Numbered from the stretch's first letter, positions 18,786 through 26,844 are shown. The stretch is DNA of 43,954 bases from Nocardia sp. MH4 (GCF_019266065.1 NZ_LPNR01000123.1:247-44200); one strand, 5' to 3'. Translations and numbers: made by a program. The notes: generated from the sequence alone by a model not told the origin.

Positions 18786-19880
18786 TCAGGCCAGCTCGAG
18801 CTCGTGGGCGATGGCCACCGGGTCGACGGCGATCGGCTTGACCTCGGGCATGCCGGCCAGCGCGTTGTCGGGGTCCTTGAGACCGTTGCCGGTCACCGTG
18901 CAGACCACGGTCAGGCCCGAATCCAGCCAGCCCTCCGCGCGGGCGGCCAGCAGACCGGCCACGCTCGCCGCCGACGCGGGCTCGACGAACACGCCCTCGG
19001 TCGCCGCGACCAGCCGGTACGCGGCCAGGATCTCCTCGTCGGTGGCCGCGCGGAACGCGCCACCGGACTGCTCCTTGGCCTCCATCGCCCCGTTCCACGA
19101 CGCCGGGGCGCCGATCCGGATCGCGGTGGCCACGGTCTCGGGGTCACGCACCGGCGCGCCGTTGACCAGCGGGGCCGCACCGGCGGCCTGCACGCCGAGC
19201 ATGCGCGGCAGCCCCGAGGTGATGCCGTCGGCGTGGTACTCGCGGTACCCACGCCAGTAGGCGGTGATGTTGCCCGCGTTGCCCACCGGCAGCACGTGCA
19301 CATCGGGCGCCTTGCCCAGCACATCGCAGATCTCGAACGACGCGGTCTTCTGCCCCTCGATTCGCGCCGGGTTCACCGAGTTCACCAGCCCGACCTCGGG
19401 GAAGTCCGAGGTGACCTTGCGGGCCAGCTCGAGACAGTCGTCGAAGTTGCCCTCGACCTGGATGATCTTCGCACCCAGCATCACGGCCTGGGCCAGCTTG
19501 CCCATCGCGATCTTGCCCTGCGGGATCAGCACCGCGCACTCCATGCCCGCGCGGGTGGCGTAGGCGGCAGCCGAGGCCGAGGTGTTGCCGGTCGAGGCGC
19601 ACAGCACGGCCTTCTGGCCGCGGTACTTCGCGTCGGTCATCGCCATCGTCATGCCGCGGTCCTTGAAGGAACCGGTCGGGTTGGCACCCTCGACCTTGAG
19701 GTACACCCCGCACCCGGTCAGCTCGGACAGGTGCGTCGCGGGGACCAGCGGGGTACCGCCCTCGAACAGGGTGACCGGCTCCCAGTCGGCCGCACCGGCC
19801 AGCCGGTCGCGGTAGGCCGCGATCAGACCCGGCCAGCGCGAGTGCACGCCGAGCTGGGGGGCGATGCCAGTGGTGCTCAT
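18786..19880 (-). CDS. thrC: Threonine synthase
   Basis: PLP enzyme converting O-phosphohomoserine to L-threonine. The protein has 364 residues. The PLP Lys is K73 in NPTGSFKDRGMTMAM, and the phosphate-binding loop is near PVGNAGNITAYW. It is the compact actinobacterial/plastid-like class rather than the longer enteric type. The ATG overlaps the hom stop by 4 bp, so translation is coupled. Confidence 0.96.
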   Translation of the reverse strand: MSTTGIAPQLGVHSRWPGLIAAYRDRLAGAADWEPVTLFEGGTPLVPATHLSELTGCGVYLKVEGANPTGSFKDRGMTMAMTDAKYRGQKAVLCASTGNTSASAAAYATRAGMECAVLIPQGKIAMGKLAQAVMLGAKIIQVEGNFDDCLELARKVTSDFPEVGLVNSVNPARIEGQKTASFEICDVLGKAPDVHVLPVGNAGNITAYWRGYREYHADGITSGLPRMLGVQAAGAAPLVNGAPVRDPETVATAIRIGAPASWNGAMEAKEQSGGAFRAATDEEILAAYRLVAATEGVFVEPASAASVAGLLAARAEGWLDSGLTVVCTVTGNGLKDPDNALAGMPEVKPIAVDPVAIAHELELA

Positions 19881-21229
19881 GATTCTTCGGTGCCTTCCAG
19901 TCTGAGAACGCTGGTCACGGAGGTGACGGAATCCATGTCCGCCAATGCCGCGACAGTATCGGCCAGCGAGGACTCCACCGCATGGTGGGTGACGACCACG
20001 AGCCGGGCGCCGTCGCCGTGCCCCTGCTGACGCACGGTGGAGATGCTCACCCCGTGCTGAGCGAAGGTGTCGGCCACCGCGGCGAGCACGCCGGGCCGGT
20101 CCGCCACCTGCAGGTTCACGTGGTAGCGGGTGGGGGTGTCCCCGATCGGCGCGATCGGCAGCTCAGCATAGACCGACTCGCCGGGAGCGCGGCCACCGTA
20201 GAACTTGTTGCGGGCGGCCATCACGAGGTCGCCGAGCACGGCCGAAGCGGTCGGCGCGCCACCGGCGCCCTGACCGTAGAACATCAGCCTACCGGCGTTG
20301 TCGGCCTCGACGACGACGGCGTTGAACGCACCGTTGACCGAGGCCAGCGGGTGCTTGCGCGGGATGAGCGCCGGGTACACCCGCACCGAGACGCGGTCCT
20401 TGCCGCCCTCGGCGGAGGTGGGCTCGCCCGGACCGGCCGCGACGCGCTCACAGATGGCGAGCAGCTTCACGGTGCAGCCGACGGCGGAGGCGGTTTCCAG
20501 ATCCTCGGCGGTGATCTTGGAGATGCCCTCGCGATACACATCGGCCGCGGTCACGCGGGTGTGGAAGGCCAGCGAGGCCAGGATGGCGGCCTTGGCGGCG
20601 GCGTCGAAGCCCTCGACGTCGGCGGTGGGGTCGGCCTCGGCGTAGCCCAGCTCGGTCGCCTCGGCGAGCACGTCGTCGTAGGCGGCGCCGGTCTCGTCCA
20701 TCGCGGAGAGGATGAAGTTGGTGGTGCCGTTGACGATGCCGACCACGCGGTTCACCCGGTCACCCGACAGCGACTGGATCAGCGGACGGACCACCGGAAT
20801 CGCGCCGGCGACGGCGGCCTCGAAGTACAGGTCGGCGCGGCTGCGCTCGGCGGCGGCGGCCAGCTCACCGGTGTAGTCGGCCAGCAGCGCCTTGTTGGCG
20901 GTGACGACGGACTTGCCCCCGCTCAGGGCGGCGCCGATCAGCGCACGGGCGGGATCGATGCCGCCCATGACCTCGACCACCAGGTCGACATCGTCGCGGG
21001 CGACCAGCGCCTCGGCGTCGGTGGTGAGCAGTTCGGCGGGCAGGCCGCGGTCCTTGCTCAGGTCGCGGACGGCCACGCCGCGCAGCACCAGCGGCGCGCC
21101 GACGCGCGAGCGCAGGTCCTCGGCGTGGTCGCGCAGCACGCGGACGACCTCGGTACCCACGGTGCCCATGCCGAGCACGGCGACACCCAGCGGGCGCCCC
21201 GCGTCTTTGGTCCCGTTGTTCACGGTCAT
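19877..21229 (-). CDS. hom: Homoserine dehydrogenase
   Basis: NAD(P)-dependent reduction of aspartate semialdehyde to homoserine, the branch point towards Thr and Met. The protein has 450 residues: a Rossmann domain (GVAVLGMGTVGTEVVRVL, about 14-31), the catalytic region with GKSVVTANKALLA, a substrate domain with GIVNGTTNFIL, and a C-terminal ACT domain (about 370-450, HVNLQVADRPGVLAAVAD) that normally mediates threonine feedback inhibition. It is monofunctional, with no aspartokinase domain. It overlaps lysA upstream and thrC downstream by 4 bp each. Confidence 0.97.
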   Translation of the reverse strand: MTVNNGTKDAGRPLGVAVLGMGTVGTEVVRVLRDHAEDLRSRVGAPLVLRGVAVRDLSKDRGLPAELLTTDAEALVARDDVDLVVEVMGGIDPARALIGAALSGGKSVVTANKALLADYTGELAAAAERSRADLYFEAAVAGAIPVVRPLIQSLSGDRVNRVVGIVNGTTNFILSAMDETGAAYDDVLAEATELGYAEADPTADVEGFDAAAKAAILASLAFHTRVTAADVYREGISKITAEDLETASAVGCTVKLLAICERVAAGPGEPTSAEGGKDRVSVRVYPALIPRKHPLASVNGAFNAVVVEADNAGRLMFYGQGAGGAPTASAVLGDLVMAARNKFYGGRAPGESVYAELPIAPIGDTPTRYHVNLQVADRPGVLAAVADTFAQHGVSISTVRQQGHGDGARLVVVTHHAVESSLADTVAALADMDSVTSVTSVLRLEGTEES

Positions 21230-22650
21230 CCTTCCACCTCCAGGCTGAGCAGGTCCGCCACCGTTTCCCGGCGCAGAATCAGTCGCGACGCACCGTCGCG
21301 CACCGCGACCACCGCGGGCCGGGTGAGCTGGTTGTAGCGGCTCGACATCGAGTAGCAGTACGCGCCGGTCGCCGCGACGGCGACCAGGTCACCGGGGCCC
21401 GCATCGGCAGGCATCCAGGTGTCACGAATGACGATATCGCCACTCTCGCAATGCTTTCCGACCACACGCGCGACGACCGCATGGGCGTCCGACGAGCGCG
21501 AGACCAGACGGCAATCGTAATCGGCCTGGTACAGCGCGGGACGGATATTGTCGCTCATGCCGCCGTCGACGCTGACGTAGCGACGACGCGCGCCACCGTC
21601 GAGCTCGACGTCCTTGATGGTGCCGACCTCGTAGAGCGTGACGGTGCCCGGCCCCGCGATGGCGCGGCCCGGCTCGACGGCGATGGTCGGCTCGGGCAGC
21701 CCGGCGCGGGCGGCCTCGGCGGCGACCAGACCGCGCAGGTTGGCGGCGAACTCGTCCAGCGGCGGCGGGTTGTCGCTCGGCAGGTACGAGATACCGAGGC
21801 CACCGCCCAGATCCAGGGTGGAGATCTGTGCGGTGCGCTCGATACCGAATTTGTCGATGGCCTCGCGGAGCAGGCCGAGCATGCGGCGCGCGGCGATCTC
21901 GAAGCCGTCGAGCTCGAAGATCTGCGAGCCGATGTGACTGTGCAGACCGACCAGGCGCAGGTTGTCGGCCTCGAAGACGCGGGCCAGCGCCTCCATGGCG
22001 TCGCCACCGGCGATCGAGAAACCGAACTTCTGGTCCTCGTGCGCGGTGGAGATGTACTCGTGGGTGTGCGCCTCGACACCGACGGTGACCCGGACCAGCA
22101 CGTCCTGCACCACGCCCGCGGCACCGGCGACCGCTTCGAGCCGCTCGATCTCGTAGAGCGAGTCGACGACCACGTGGCCGACGCCCGCGGCGACCGCGGC
22201 CTCGAGCTCGGGCACCGACTTGTTGTTGCCGTGCAGCGCGATGCGCTCGGCCGGGAACCCGGCGTGCAGGGCGATGGCCAGCTCGCCACCGGAGCAGACG
22301 TCCAGCGACAGCCCCTCGTCGCGGATCCAGCGCGCGATCTCACCGCACAGGAACGCCTTGGACGCGTAGTGCACGCGGGCGTTGGGCCCGAAAGCGCGCA
22401 CCATGTCGCGGCAGCGGGAGCGGAAATCGTCCTCGTCGACGACGAACAGCGGGGTGCCGTACTGCTGGGCCAGCTCGGTGATCGGCACCCCGGCCACCCG
22501 CACGACGCCGTCCTCGCCACGAGCGGCGTTGCGCGGCCACACGTTGGCGGGCAGGTCGATCATCTCGCGCGGATCGGTCGGGCGCTCGGGCAGGCTCGGG
22601 GCGTGCGGGATCTCTGCGTGCCGGGGACCGGCCGGGTGTGCACCACTCAC
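21226..22650 (-). CDS. lysA: Diaminopimelate decarboxylase
   Basis: PLP enzyme making L-lysine from meso-diaminopimelate. With GTG at 22650 the protein has 474 residues. I prefer this start because AGGAAGGA precedes it and the product begins like mycobacterial LysA. The open frame further upstream overlaps argS and is Ser/Pro/Thr-rich noise. The PLP Lys is K98 in VHYASKAF. Also present are HIGSQIFEL, the Gly-rich phosphate site DLGGGLGISY, CESGDI and VSVDGGMSDNIRPALY. The start is 34 bp after the argS stop and the stop overlaps hom. Confidence 0.96.
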   Translation of the reverse strand: MSGAHPAGPRHAEIPHAPSLPERPTDPREMIDLPANVWPRNAARGEDGVVRVAGVPITELAQQYGTPLFVVDEDDFRSRCRDMVRAFGPNARVHYASKAFLCGEIARWIRDEGLSLDVCSGGELAIALHAGFPAERIALHGNNKSVPELEAAVAAGVGHVVVDSLYEIERLEAVAGAAGVVQDVLVRVTVGVEAHTHEYISTAHEDQKFGFSIAGGDAMEALARVFEADNLRLVGLHSHIGSQIFELDGFEIAARRMLGLLREAIDKFGIERTAQISTLDLGGGLGISYLPSDNPPPLDEFAANLRGLVAAEAARAGLPEPTIAVEPGRAIAGPGTVTLYEVGTIKDVELDGGARRRYVSVDGGMSDNIRPALYQADYDCRLVSRSSDAHAVVARVVGKHCESGDIVIRDTWMPADAGPGDLVAVAATGAYCYSMSSRYNQLTRPAVVAVRDGASRLILRRETVADLLSLEVEG

Positions 22651-22684
22651 AGTTGTGCGTCCTTCCTGAAAAGCTTGCCGGTGG

Positions 22685-24346
22685 TCACATGCGCTCCGGT
22701 GCGCTGACGCCGAGCAGGGCCAAACCGTTGGCCAGCACCTGACGGGTGGCCTTGACCAGTTCGAGCCGGGCGGCGTTGAGCGGGGTGACGGCGTCGTCAC
22801 CCTTGGGCAGCACGCGCATGTCGTCGTCGGACTGGAAGGGGTGGTAGACACCGGCCAGTTCTTCGAGGTAGCGGGCGATGCGGTGGGGTTCGCGGGTCTC
22901 GGCGGCGGTGGCGACCACGCGCGGGAAATCACCGAGGGTGCGGATCAGGTCGCCTTCGCGCGCCGAGGTCATCAGCGCGAAATCCGGTGCGACGGTGGCG
23001 AACTCGGCGTACTTGGCGGCATTGCCGAGGATGCTGTTGGTCCGTGAGTGCGCGTACTGCACGTAGTAGACCGGGTTCTCGCTGCTCGCCTTGGTCCACA
23101 GGTCGAGATCGATGTCGATGCTCGAGTTCACCGAGGAGCGCACCAGCGAGTAGCGGGCCGCGTCGACGCCGATCTGCTCGACCAGGTCGTTGAGGGTCAC
23201 CACGGTGCCGGCGCGCTTGCTCATCTTCACGGCCTGGCCGTCGCGGACCAGATTCACCATCTGCCCGATCAGCACCTCGACGGTGTCGGGGTTGTCGCCG
23301 AAGGCGGCCGCGGCGGCCTTCAACCGGCCGATGTAGCCGTGGTGGTCGGCGCCGAGCATGTAGATGGCCAGGTCGAAGCCACGCGCGCGCTTGTTCTGGA
23401 AGTAGGCGATGTCACCGGCGATGTAGGCGGCGTTGCCGTCGCTCTTGAGGACGACACGGTCCTTGTCGTCGCCGTATTCGGTGGACGCGATCCACCAGGC
23501 GCCGTCCTTCTCGTACAGGTTGCCGGAGTTCTTGAGCTCCTCGACGGCCCGCTCGACGGCGCCGGAGGCGAACAGTTCGCTCTCGTTGAAGTACACGTCG
23601 AAATCGGTGCCGAAGTCGTGCAGATCCTGCTTGATCTGGGCGAACATCTGCTGCACGCCCTCGCGCCGGAACAGTTCGTGCCGCTCGTCGGCGGGCAGGG
23701 TGAGCGCATCGGGGTGCGCGGCGACGATGCTCGCGCTGATCTCCTGGATGTACTCGCCCGCGTAGCCGTCCTCGGGGGTCGGCTCGCCGAGCGCGGCCGC
23801 GACCAGCGACTTGGCGAAGCGGTCGATCTGGGCGCCGTGGTCGTTGAAGTAGTACTCCCTGGTCACGTCGGCGCCCTGCGCGGCCAGGATGCGGCCCAGC
23901 GCGTCACCGACGGAAGCCCAGCGGGTGCCACCGAGGTGCACGGGGCCGGTCGGGTTGGCGGAGACGAACTCGAGGTTGATCTTGGTGCCGGCCAGGGCGG
24001 CGCCGGTGCCGAACTTCTCGCCCGCGGCCAGGATCTGCGCGACGATCGCGCCCTGCGCCGAGGCGGCCAGGCGGATGTTGAGGAAGCCGGGACCCGCGAC
24101 GTCGGCCACATCGATGCCATCGGTCGCCGAGAGCGCCTCGGCCAGCCAGCCCGCGAGTTCGCGCGGATTGGTTCCCACGCGCTTGGCCACCTGCATCGCC
24201 ACATTCGTGGCATAGTCGCCGTGTTCGGGGTTGCGCGGACGCTCCACTGTGACCTGCTCGGGCAGGACCGACGAGTCCAGTCCGCGTTCGACAAGCACCT
24301 TCGCGGCGGTGGTGCGAAGGAGATCTGCAAGGTCAGCTGGAGTCAC
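22685..24346 (-). CDS. argS: Arginyl-tRNA synthetase
   Basis: Charges tRNA-Arg. The 553-residue class I enzyme has an N-terminal tRNA-binding (Arg_tRNA_synt_N) domain, the HIGH-equivalent in NPTGPVHLGGTRWAS, the KMSK-type motif AVKMSKRAGTVV and the C-terminal DALR anticodon domain (YVQYAHSR onwards) ending LLGVSAPERM. GTG start at 24346. It heads the minus-strand block and is divergent from the DUF3105 gene. A tRNA-Arg gene lies about 1.9 kb away. Confidence 0.97.
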   Translation of the reverse strand: MTPADLADLLRTTAAKVLVERGLDSSVLPEQVTVERPRNPEHGDYATNVAMQVAKRVGTNPRELAGWLAEALSATDGIDVADVAGPGFLNIRLAASAQGAIVAQILAAGEKFGTGAALAGTKINLEFVSANPTGPVHLGGTRWASVGDALGRILAAQGADVTREYYFNDHGAQIDRFAKSLVAAALGEPTPEDGYAGEYIQEISASIVAAHPDALTLPADERHELFRREGVQQMFAQIKQDLHDFGTDFDVYFNESELFASGAVERAVEELKNSGNLYEKDGAWWIASTEYGDDKDRVVLKSDGNAAYIAGDIAYFQNKRARGFDLAIYMLGADHHGYIGRLKAAAAAFGDNPDTVEVLIGQMVNLVRDGQAVKMSKRAGTVVTLNDLVEQIGVDAARYSLVRSSVNSSIDIDLDLWTKASSENPVYYVQYAHSRTNSILGNAAKYAEFATVAPDFALMTSAREGDLIRTLGDFPRVVATAAETREPHRIARYLEELAGVYHPFQSDDDMRVLPKGDDAVTPLNAARLELVKATRQVLANGLALLGVSAPERM

Positions 24347-24435
24347 GAGTCTCTATCCTATTGGCTGGGCGCCTCGCAACCACGACCGCCCGGTACGAAC
24401 GTCCCGATCCACACGTCGAAAGAGCACAACGAGCG

Positions 24436-25335
24436 ATGCCGAGCAGGACCAGCGCCACATCAGCCAAGGCCGTCCGGGCCGCGGGGAAGTCGTCTCCGTC
24501 CCGCAAACCCGGCAAGGGCAACCTTCCGCACAAGAAGCGCGACGTGCCCTGGGCCCTGCTGGGCGCCGGTGTCGCGATCGTCGCGCTGATCGGCCTGCTG
24601 GCCTACAGCCTGGTGCCCAAGTACCTGGACCAGGCCGCGATCCGGGAAGCCCAGACCGACCTCAAGGAATGGGTGCCGTCCAAGGAGAACCAGGACCCCT
24701 CGGCCAAGATCAGCGGCGTCGTCAAGCAGGAGTACCCGGCCGGTCTGCACGTGACCGCGGCCCAGCGCGTCGCCTATGACAAGGCGCCCGCCTACGGTGG
24801 CCCGCACGACGGCGCGTGGGCCAACTGCACCGGCACCGTCTACGCCAAGCCGATCCGGATGGAGAACGCGGTCCACTCGCTCGAGCACGGCGCGGTCTGG
24901 ATCGCCTACAACCCGGACAAGGTCGACGCGGCGGGCGTGGAGAAGCTGTCGAACTACGTCAAGGGCCGCCAGTACTCGCTGATGTCGCCCTACCCGGGCC
25001 TCGACGCGCCGATCGCGCTGCAGTCGTGGGGTCACCAGCTCAAGCTCGATTCCGCCGACGACGCGCGGATCAAGCAGTTCATCTCCGCCCTGCGCGAGAA
25101 CCCCTACGCCTACCCCGAGGTCGGCGCGAGTTGCTCGAACCCGATCTTCGACGCCAACAACCCGCCGCCGTTCGACCCGGCGCCCTACGGCCCCGAGGCC
25201 GTGCCGATGGACGGCAAGGGCCTGACCCAGGACCAGTCCGAGCTCGGCGCGGGTGCCGGTCTGCCCGGCGGCGCGGGTCTGCCCGGTCTGCCCGACGGCT
25301 TCCAGATGCCGGGCACCCAGCCCGCGGGCCAGTAG
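24436..25335 (+). CDS. DUF3105 membrane-anchored protein
   Basis: 299 residues from ATG 24436. The order is a basic N-terminal tail, one membrane helix (about 39-58), then an extracytoplasmic DUF3105 domain with conserved GLHV (about 103-106), GGPHDGAW (121-128) and VHSLEHGAVWIAYNP (146-160), and a Pro/Gly-rich C-terminal tail (LPGGAGLPGLPDGF). The function of DUF3105 is unknown; the invariant His residues suggest metal binding. It is translationally coupled to the DUF305 gene, with TAG and GTG sharing one base. An upstream in-frame start at 24361 would overlap the argS promoter region and is not preferred. Confidence 0.85.
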   Translation: MPSRTSATSAKAVRAAGKSSPSRKPGKGNLPHKKRDVPWALLGAGVAIVALIGLLAYSLVPKYLDQAAIREAQTDLKEWVPSKENQDPSAKISGVVKQEYPAGLHVTAAQRVAYDKAPAYGGPHDGAWANCTGTVYAKPIRMENAVHSLEHGAVWIAYNPDKVDAAGVEKLSNYVKGRQYSLMSPYPGLDAPIALQSWGHQLKLDSADDARIKQFISALRENPYAYPEVGASCSNPIFDANNPPPFDPAPYGPEAVPMDGKGLTQDQSELGAGAGLPGGAGLPGLPDGFQMPGTQPAGQ

Positions 25336-26078
25336 TGGGAACCGACAGCGCGGTCGACCCCGACCACACCGCGCCCGAGCCCGAGGACGCCGCGGCCGAG
25401 GCGGGCGCGCGTCGCCCGGCCGGGGCGATCCTGGTGCTCGGCGCGATCGGCCTGCTGCTGCTGGGCGCCGTCGCGGGCGTGCTGCTGCGGATGCCGCTGA
25501 ACGAGGCCGATACTCCGGCGCCGGGCCCTGTCGACGTGGGGTTCAGCCAGGACATGTCGGCCCATCACGCGCAGGCCGTCGACATGGCGGGCGCGGCGCT
25601 GATCGGCTCGACCGACAACGACGTGCGCAGGCTCGCCTACGACATCCTCACCACCCAGCAGAACCAGATCGGCCGGATGCAGGGCTGGTTGCAGCTGTGG
25701 GGCGAGCCGAACCAGAACGTCGACGGCTACATGGGCTGGATGACCGACCACGGCGCGGGCGCGCACGGCCACGGTGCCGCGACGACCACCGGGCACGCGA
25801 TGGCGGGCCCGATGACGTCGATGCCCGGCATGGCCAGCCAGGAGGAGATGACGACGCTGCGCCGCTCCACCGGCGCCGCGATGGACACCCTGTTCCTGCA
25901 GCTCATGTTGCGCCACCACCAGGGCGGTGTGCCGATGCTCGACTACGCCGCCGAGCACGCCGACACCACCGAGGTGCGCACCCTGGCCGCGCAGATGTCC
26001 AAGACCCAAGCGGGCGAGTCCCAGTTGATGGAGAGCATGCTGGCCGCCCGCGGCGCCAGCCCGCTCCCACTGAGCTGA
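25335..26078 (+). CDS. DUF305 membrane-anchored His-rich protein
   Basis: 247 residues from a GTG whose G is the last base of the preceding TAG. It has an acidic cytoplasmic N terminus, one membrane helix (about 31-51), then a DUF305 domain with both family signatures, MSAHHAQAVDMA (about 74-85) and LRHHQGGVPML (about 192-202). Between them is a His/Met/Gly-rich loop (about 139-170). DUF305 folds as a ferritin-like helical bundle and is often encoded near copper-handling genes. A role in periplasmic metal binding is an inference. The gene ends just before a strong terminator. Confidence 0.88.
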   Translation: MGTDSAVDPDHTAPEPEDAAAEAGARRPAGAILVLGAIGLLLLGAVAGVLLRMPLNEADTPAPGPVDVGFSQDMSAHHAQAVDMAGAALIGSTDNDVRRLAYDILTTQQNQIGRMQGWLQLWGEPNQNVDGYMGWMTDHGAGAHGHGAATTTGHAMAGPMTSMPGMASQEEMTTLRRSTGAAMDTLFLQLMLRHHQGGVPMLDYAAEHADTTEVRTLAAQMSKTQAGESQLMESMLAARGASPLPLS

Positions 26079-26082
26079 TCGA

Positions 26083-26122
26083 GTGCCGGACCGGGTCAAC
26101 CGCCCGGTCCGGCACCGTTTTT
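26083..26122 (+). terminator. Rho-independent terminator of the DUF3105-DUF305 operon
   Basis: A perfect 13-bp stem, GTGCCGGACCGGG (26083-26095) with CCCGGTCCGGCAC (26103-26115), a 7-nt loop, then CGTTTTT. Textbook intrinsic terminator 4 bp after the DUF305 stop. Confidence 0.9.
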
Positions 26123-26149
26123 GGCGCACCGCACTCGATGCGATACGCT
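26121..26149 (+). promoter_or_regulatory. Promoter of tRNA-Arg
   Basis: TTGGCG (26121-26126), a 17-nt spacer and TACGCT (26144-26149) lie about 40 bp before the tRNA 5' end. The -35 box overlaps the T tract of the preceding terminator. Confidence 0.6.
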
Positions 26150-26189
26150 GTCGCTGCCCGATCGCCTCACCGCGACCGGCATCTATCCC

Positions 26190-26262
26190 GCCCTCGTAGC
26201 TCAGGGGATAGAGCGTCTGCCTCCGGAGCAGAAGGCCGCAGGTTCGAATCCTGCCGAGGGCA
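26190..26262 (+). tRNA. tRNA-Arg (anticodon CCG)
   Basis: Cloverleaf seen directly. The acceptor stem is GCCCTCG (26190-26196) with CGAGGGC (26255-26261). The D arm begins GCTC and contains AGGGGATAG. The anticodon stem is TCTGC/GCAGA with loop CTCCGGA, giving anticodon CCG. The T arm is GCAGG-TTCGAAT-CCTGC. The discriminator base is A; CCA is not encoded. It is followed by an intrinsic terminator. Its 3' part is duplicated at 26799-26841. Confidence 0.97.
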
Positions 26263-26264
26263 CA
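26222..26264 (+). repeat. 43-bp direct repeat, copy 1 (3' part of tRNA-Arg; attL-like)
   Basis: Spans the anticodon loop, T arm, acceptor 3' strand and two bases beyond the gene. It is identical over 43 bp to 26799-26841. Adding four more matching bases after one mismatch gives 47 of 48 (from 26217). Integrative elements commonly use exactly this part of tRNA genes as their core attachment site and restore the tRNA on insertion. Confidence 0.8.
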
Positions 26265-26270
26265 CACGAG

Positions 26271-26309
26271 AAAGGCCCCCGACCAGCACACAAGCGGTCG
26301 GGGGCCTTT
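26271..26309 (+). terminator. Intrinsic terminator after tRNA-Arg
   Basis: AAAGGCCCCCGACC (26271-26284) pairs exactly with GGTCGGGGGCCTTT (26296-26309), a 14-bp stem with an 11-nt loop, 8 bp after the tRNA. The pairing ends in a short T run on the plus strand. Confidence 0.9.
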
Positions 26310-26336
26310 CTGATCTGCATCCTCAGCTCGCTTCGA

Positions 26337-26354
26337 TGTCACGAGTTGTCACAA
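26337..26354 (+). repeat. Paired TGTCAC motif, left site
   Basis: TGTCAC, 4 nt, then TGTCACAA, located 72 bp inside copy 1 of the tRNA repeat. The same arrangement with a 5-nt gap occurs at 26684-26702 near copy 2. Short direct repeats at this distance from the core are typical of integrase arm-type sites. The function is inferred. Confidence 0.4.
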
Positions 26355-26436
26355 CCTCACCCAAAGTCCTCGAAGCAGGCGGTGAACCAGCCCCGGGATA
26401 CGCACCCCAACCCAGACCAGGGCCGACGCGGTCCAG

Positions 26437-26655
26437 TCAGCGGTCTACCGGCCCTTGCTCATCTACGGTCGCGTCAAGCACCGCGATGCCGTTCTCATCG
26501 ACTGAGGGATCTCCCGCATACGGGCCTAGCTGTGGGGGTGCGCAGCCACTGTCACCGGCACGCGCGTCCTCGGCGAACTCCTCCCAGGTGGACGGCTTCC
26601 CGTCCGCAATGAGCGGGTCAGCTTCCCAGTCTTGGCCGGAGTCGCGTTCGTGCAC
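26437..26655 (-). CDS. Small acidic hypothetical protein
   Basis: A 72-residue open frame with GTG start, rich in Asp, Glu, Ala and Pro, with no membrane segment and no motif I recognise. No good ribosome binding site is visible (the upstream strand is pyrimidine-rich). It lies entirely between the two tRNA-Arg repeats, so if real it is probably a leftover gene, or gene end, of an integrated element. It could equally be a chance frame. Confidence 0.3.
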   Translation of the reverse strand: MHERDSGQDWEADPLIADGKPSTWEEFAEDARAGDSGCAPPQLGPYAGDPSVDENGIAVLDATVDEQGPVDR

Positions 26656-26683
26656 AGGAAGGGACTGTACGCCCGGGACTGAG

Positions 26684-26702
26684 TGTCACCACGCTGTCAC
26701 AA
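26684..26702 (+). repeat. Paired TGTCAC motif, right site
   Basis: TGTCAC, 5 nt, then TGTCACAA, 96 bp before copy 2 of the tRNA repeat and in the same orientation as the left site at 26337-26354. Confidence 0.4.
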
Positions 26703-26798
26703 GCAGGGCAGACAACCCCGGACCCCGCCGAACCGAACCAGCAGGTGACGGTACGCTGTCGACGTTCGCAGGACTCGCCTGGACGGGCCGGGGCTGCT

Positions 26799-26841
26799 TC
26801 CGGAGCAGAAGGCCGCAGGTTCGAATCCTGCCGAGGGCACA
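26799..26841 (+). repeat. 43-bp direct repeat, copy 2 (truncated tRNA-Arg; attR-like)
   Basis: Exact copy of 26222-26264: the tRNA-Arg sequence from the anticodon loop to the 3' end. The preceding bases do not provide a tRNA 5' half, so it cannot fold into a functional tRNA. It is followed at once by its own intrinsic terminator, as a true tRNA gene end would be. It may therefore be the original chromosomal 3' end, displaced by an insertion. Confidence 0.8.
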
Positions 26842-26844
26842 TTT

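Larger units (their letters stand above)
26265..26798. other. Possible remnant of a tRNA-integrated element
   Basis: 534 bp between the two copies of the tRNA 3' end. It holds a terminator, two paired-motif sites near its ends, one small open frame (26437-26655, minus) and nothing recognisable as an integrase or excisionase. The layout (complete tRNA, core repeat, inner arm sites, second core repeat) matches the ends of a tyrosine-recombinase element that has lost its interior. An alternative is a tandem tRNA duplication whose second copy lost its 5' half. The sequence cannot decide between them. Confidence 0.5.

Noticed and set aside
22651..22932. Upstream extension of lysA into argS
   Set aside because: Ser/Pro/Thr-rich out-of-frame argS sequence; the GTG at 22650 has a good ribosome binding site.
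24361..24435. Earlier start for the DUF3105 gene
   Set aside because: Adds an unconserved tail in the divergent promoter space with argS; ATG 24436 gives a normal N-in membrane anchor.
26752..26757. TACGCT upstream of the truncated tRNA copy considered as an active tRNA promoter
   Set aside because: No -35 hexamer at 16-18 nt, and the downstream sequence lacks the tRNA 5' half.
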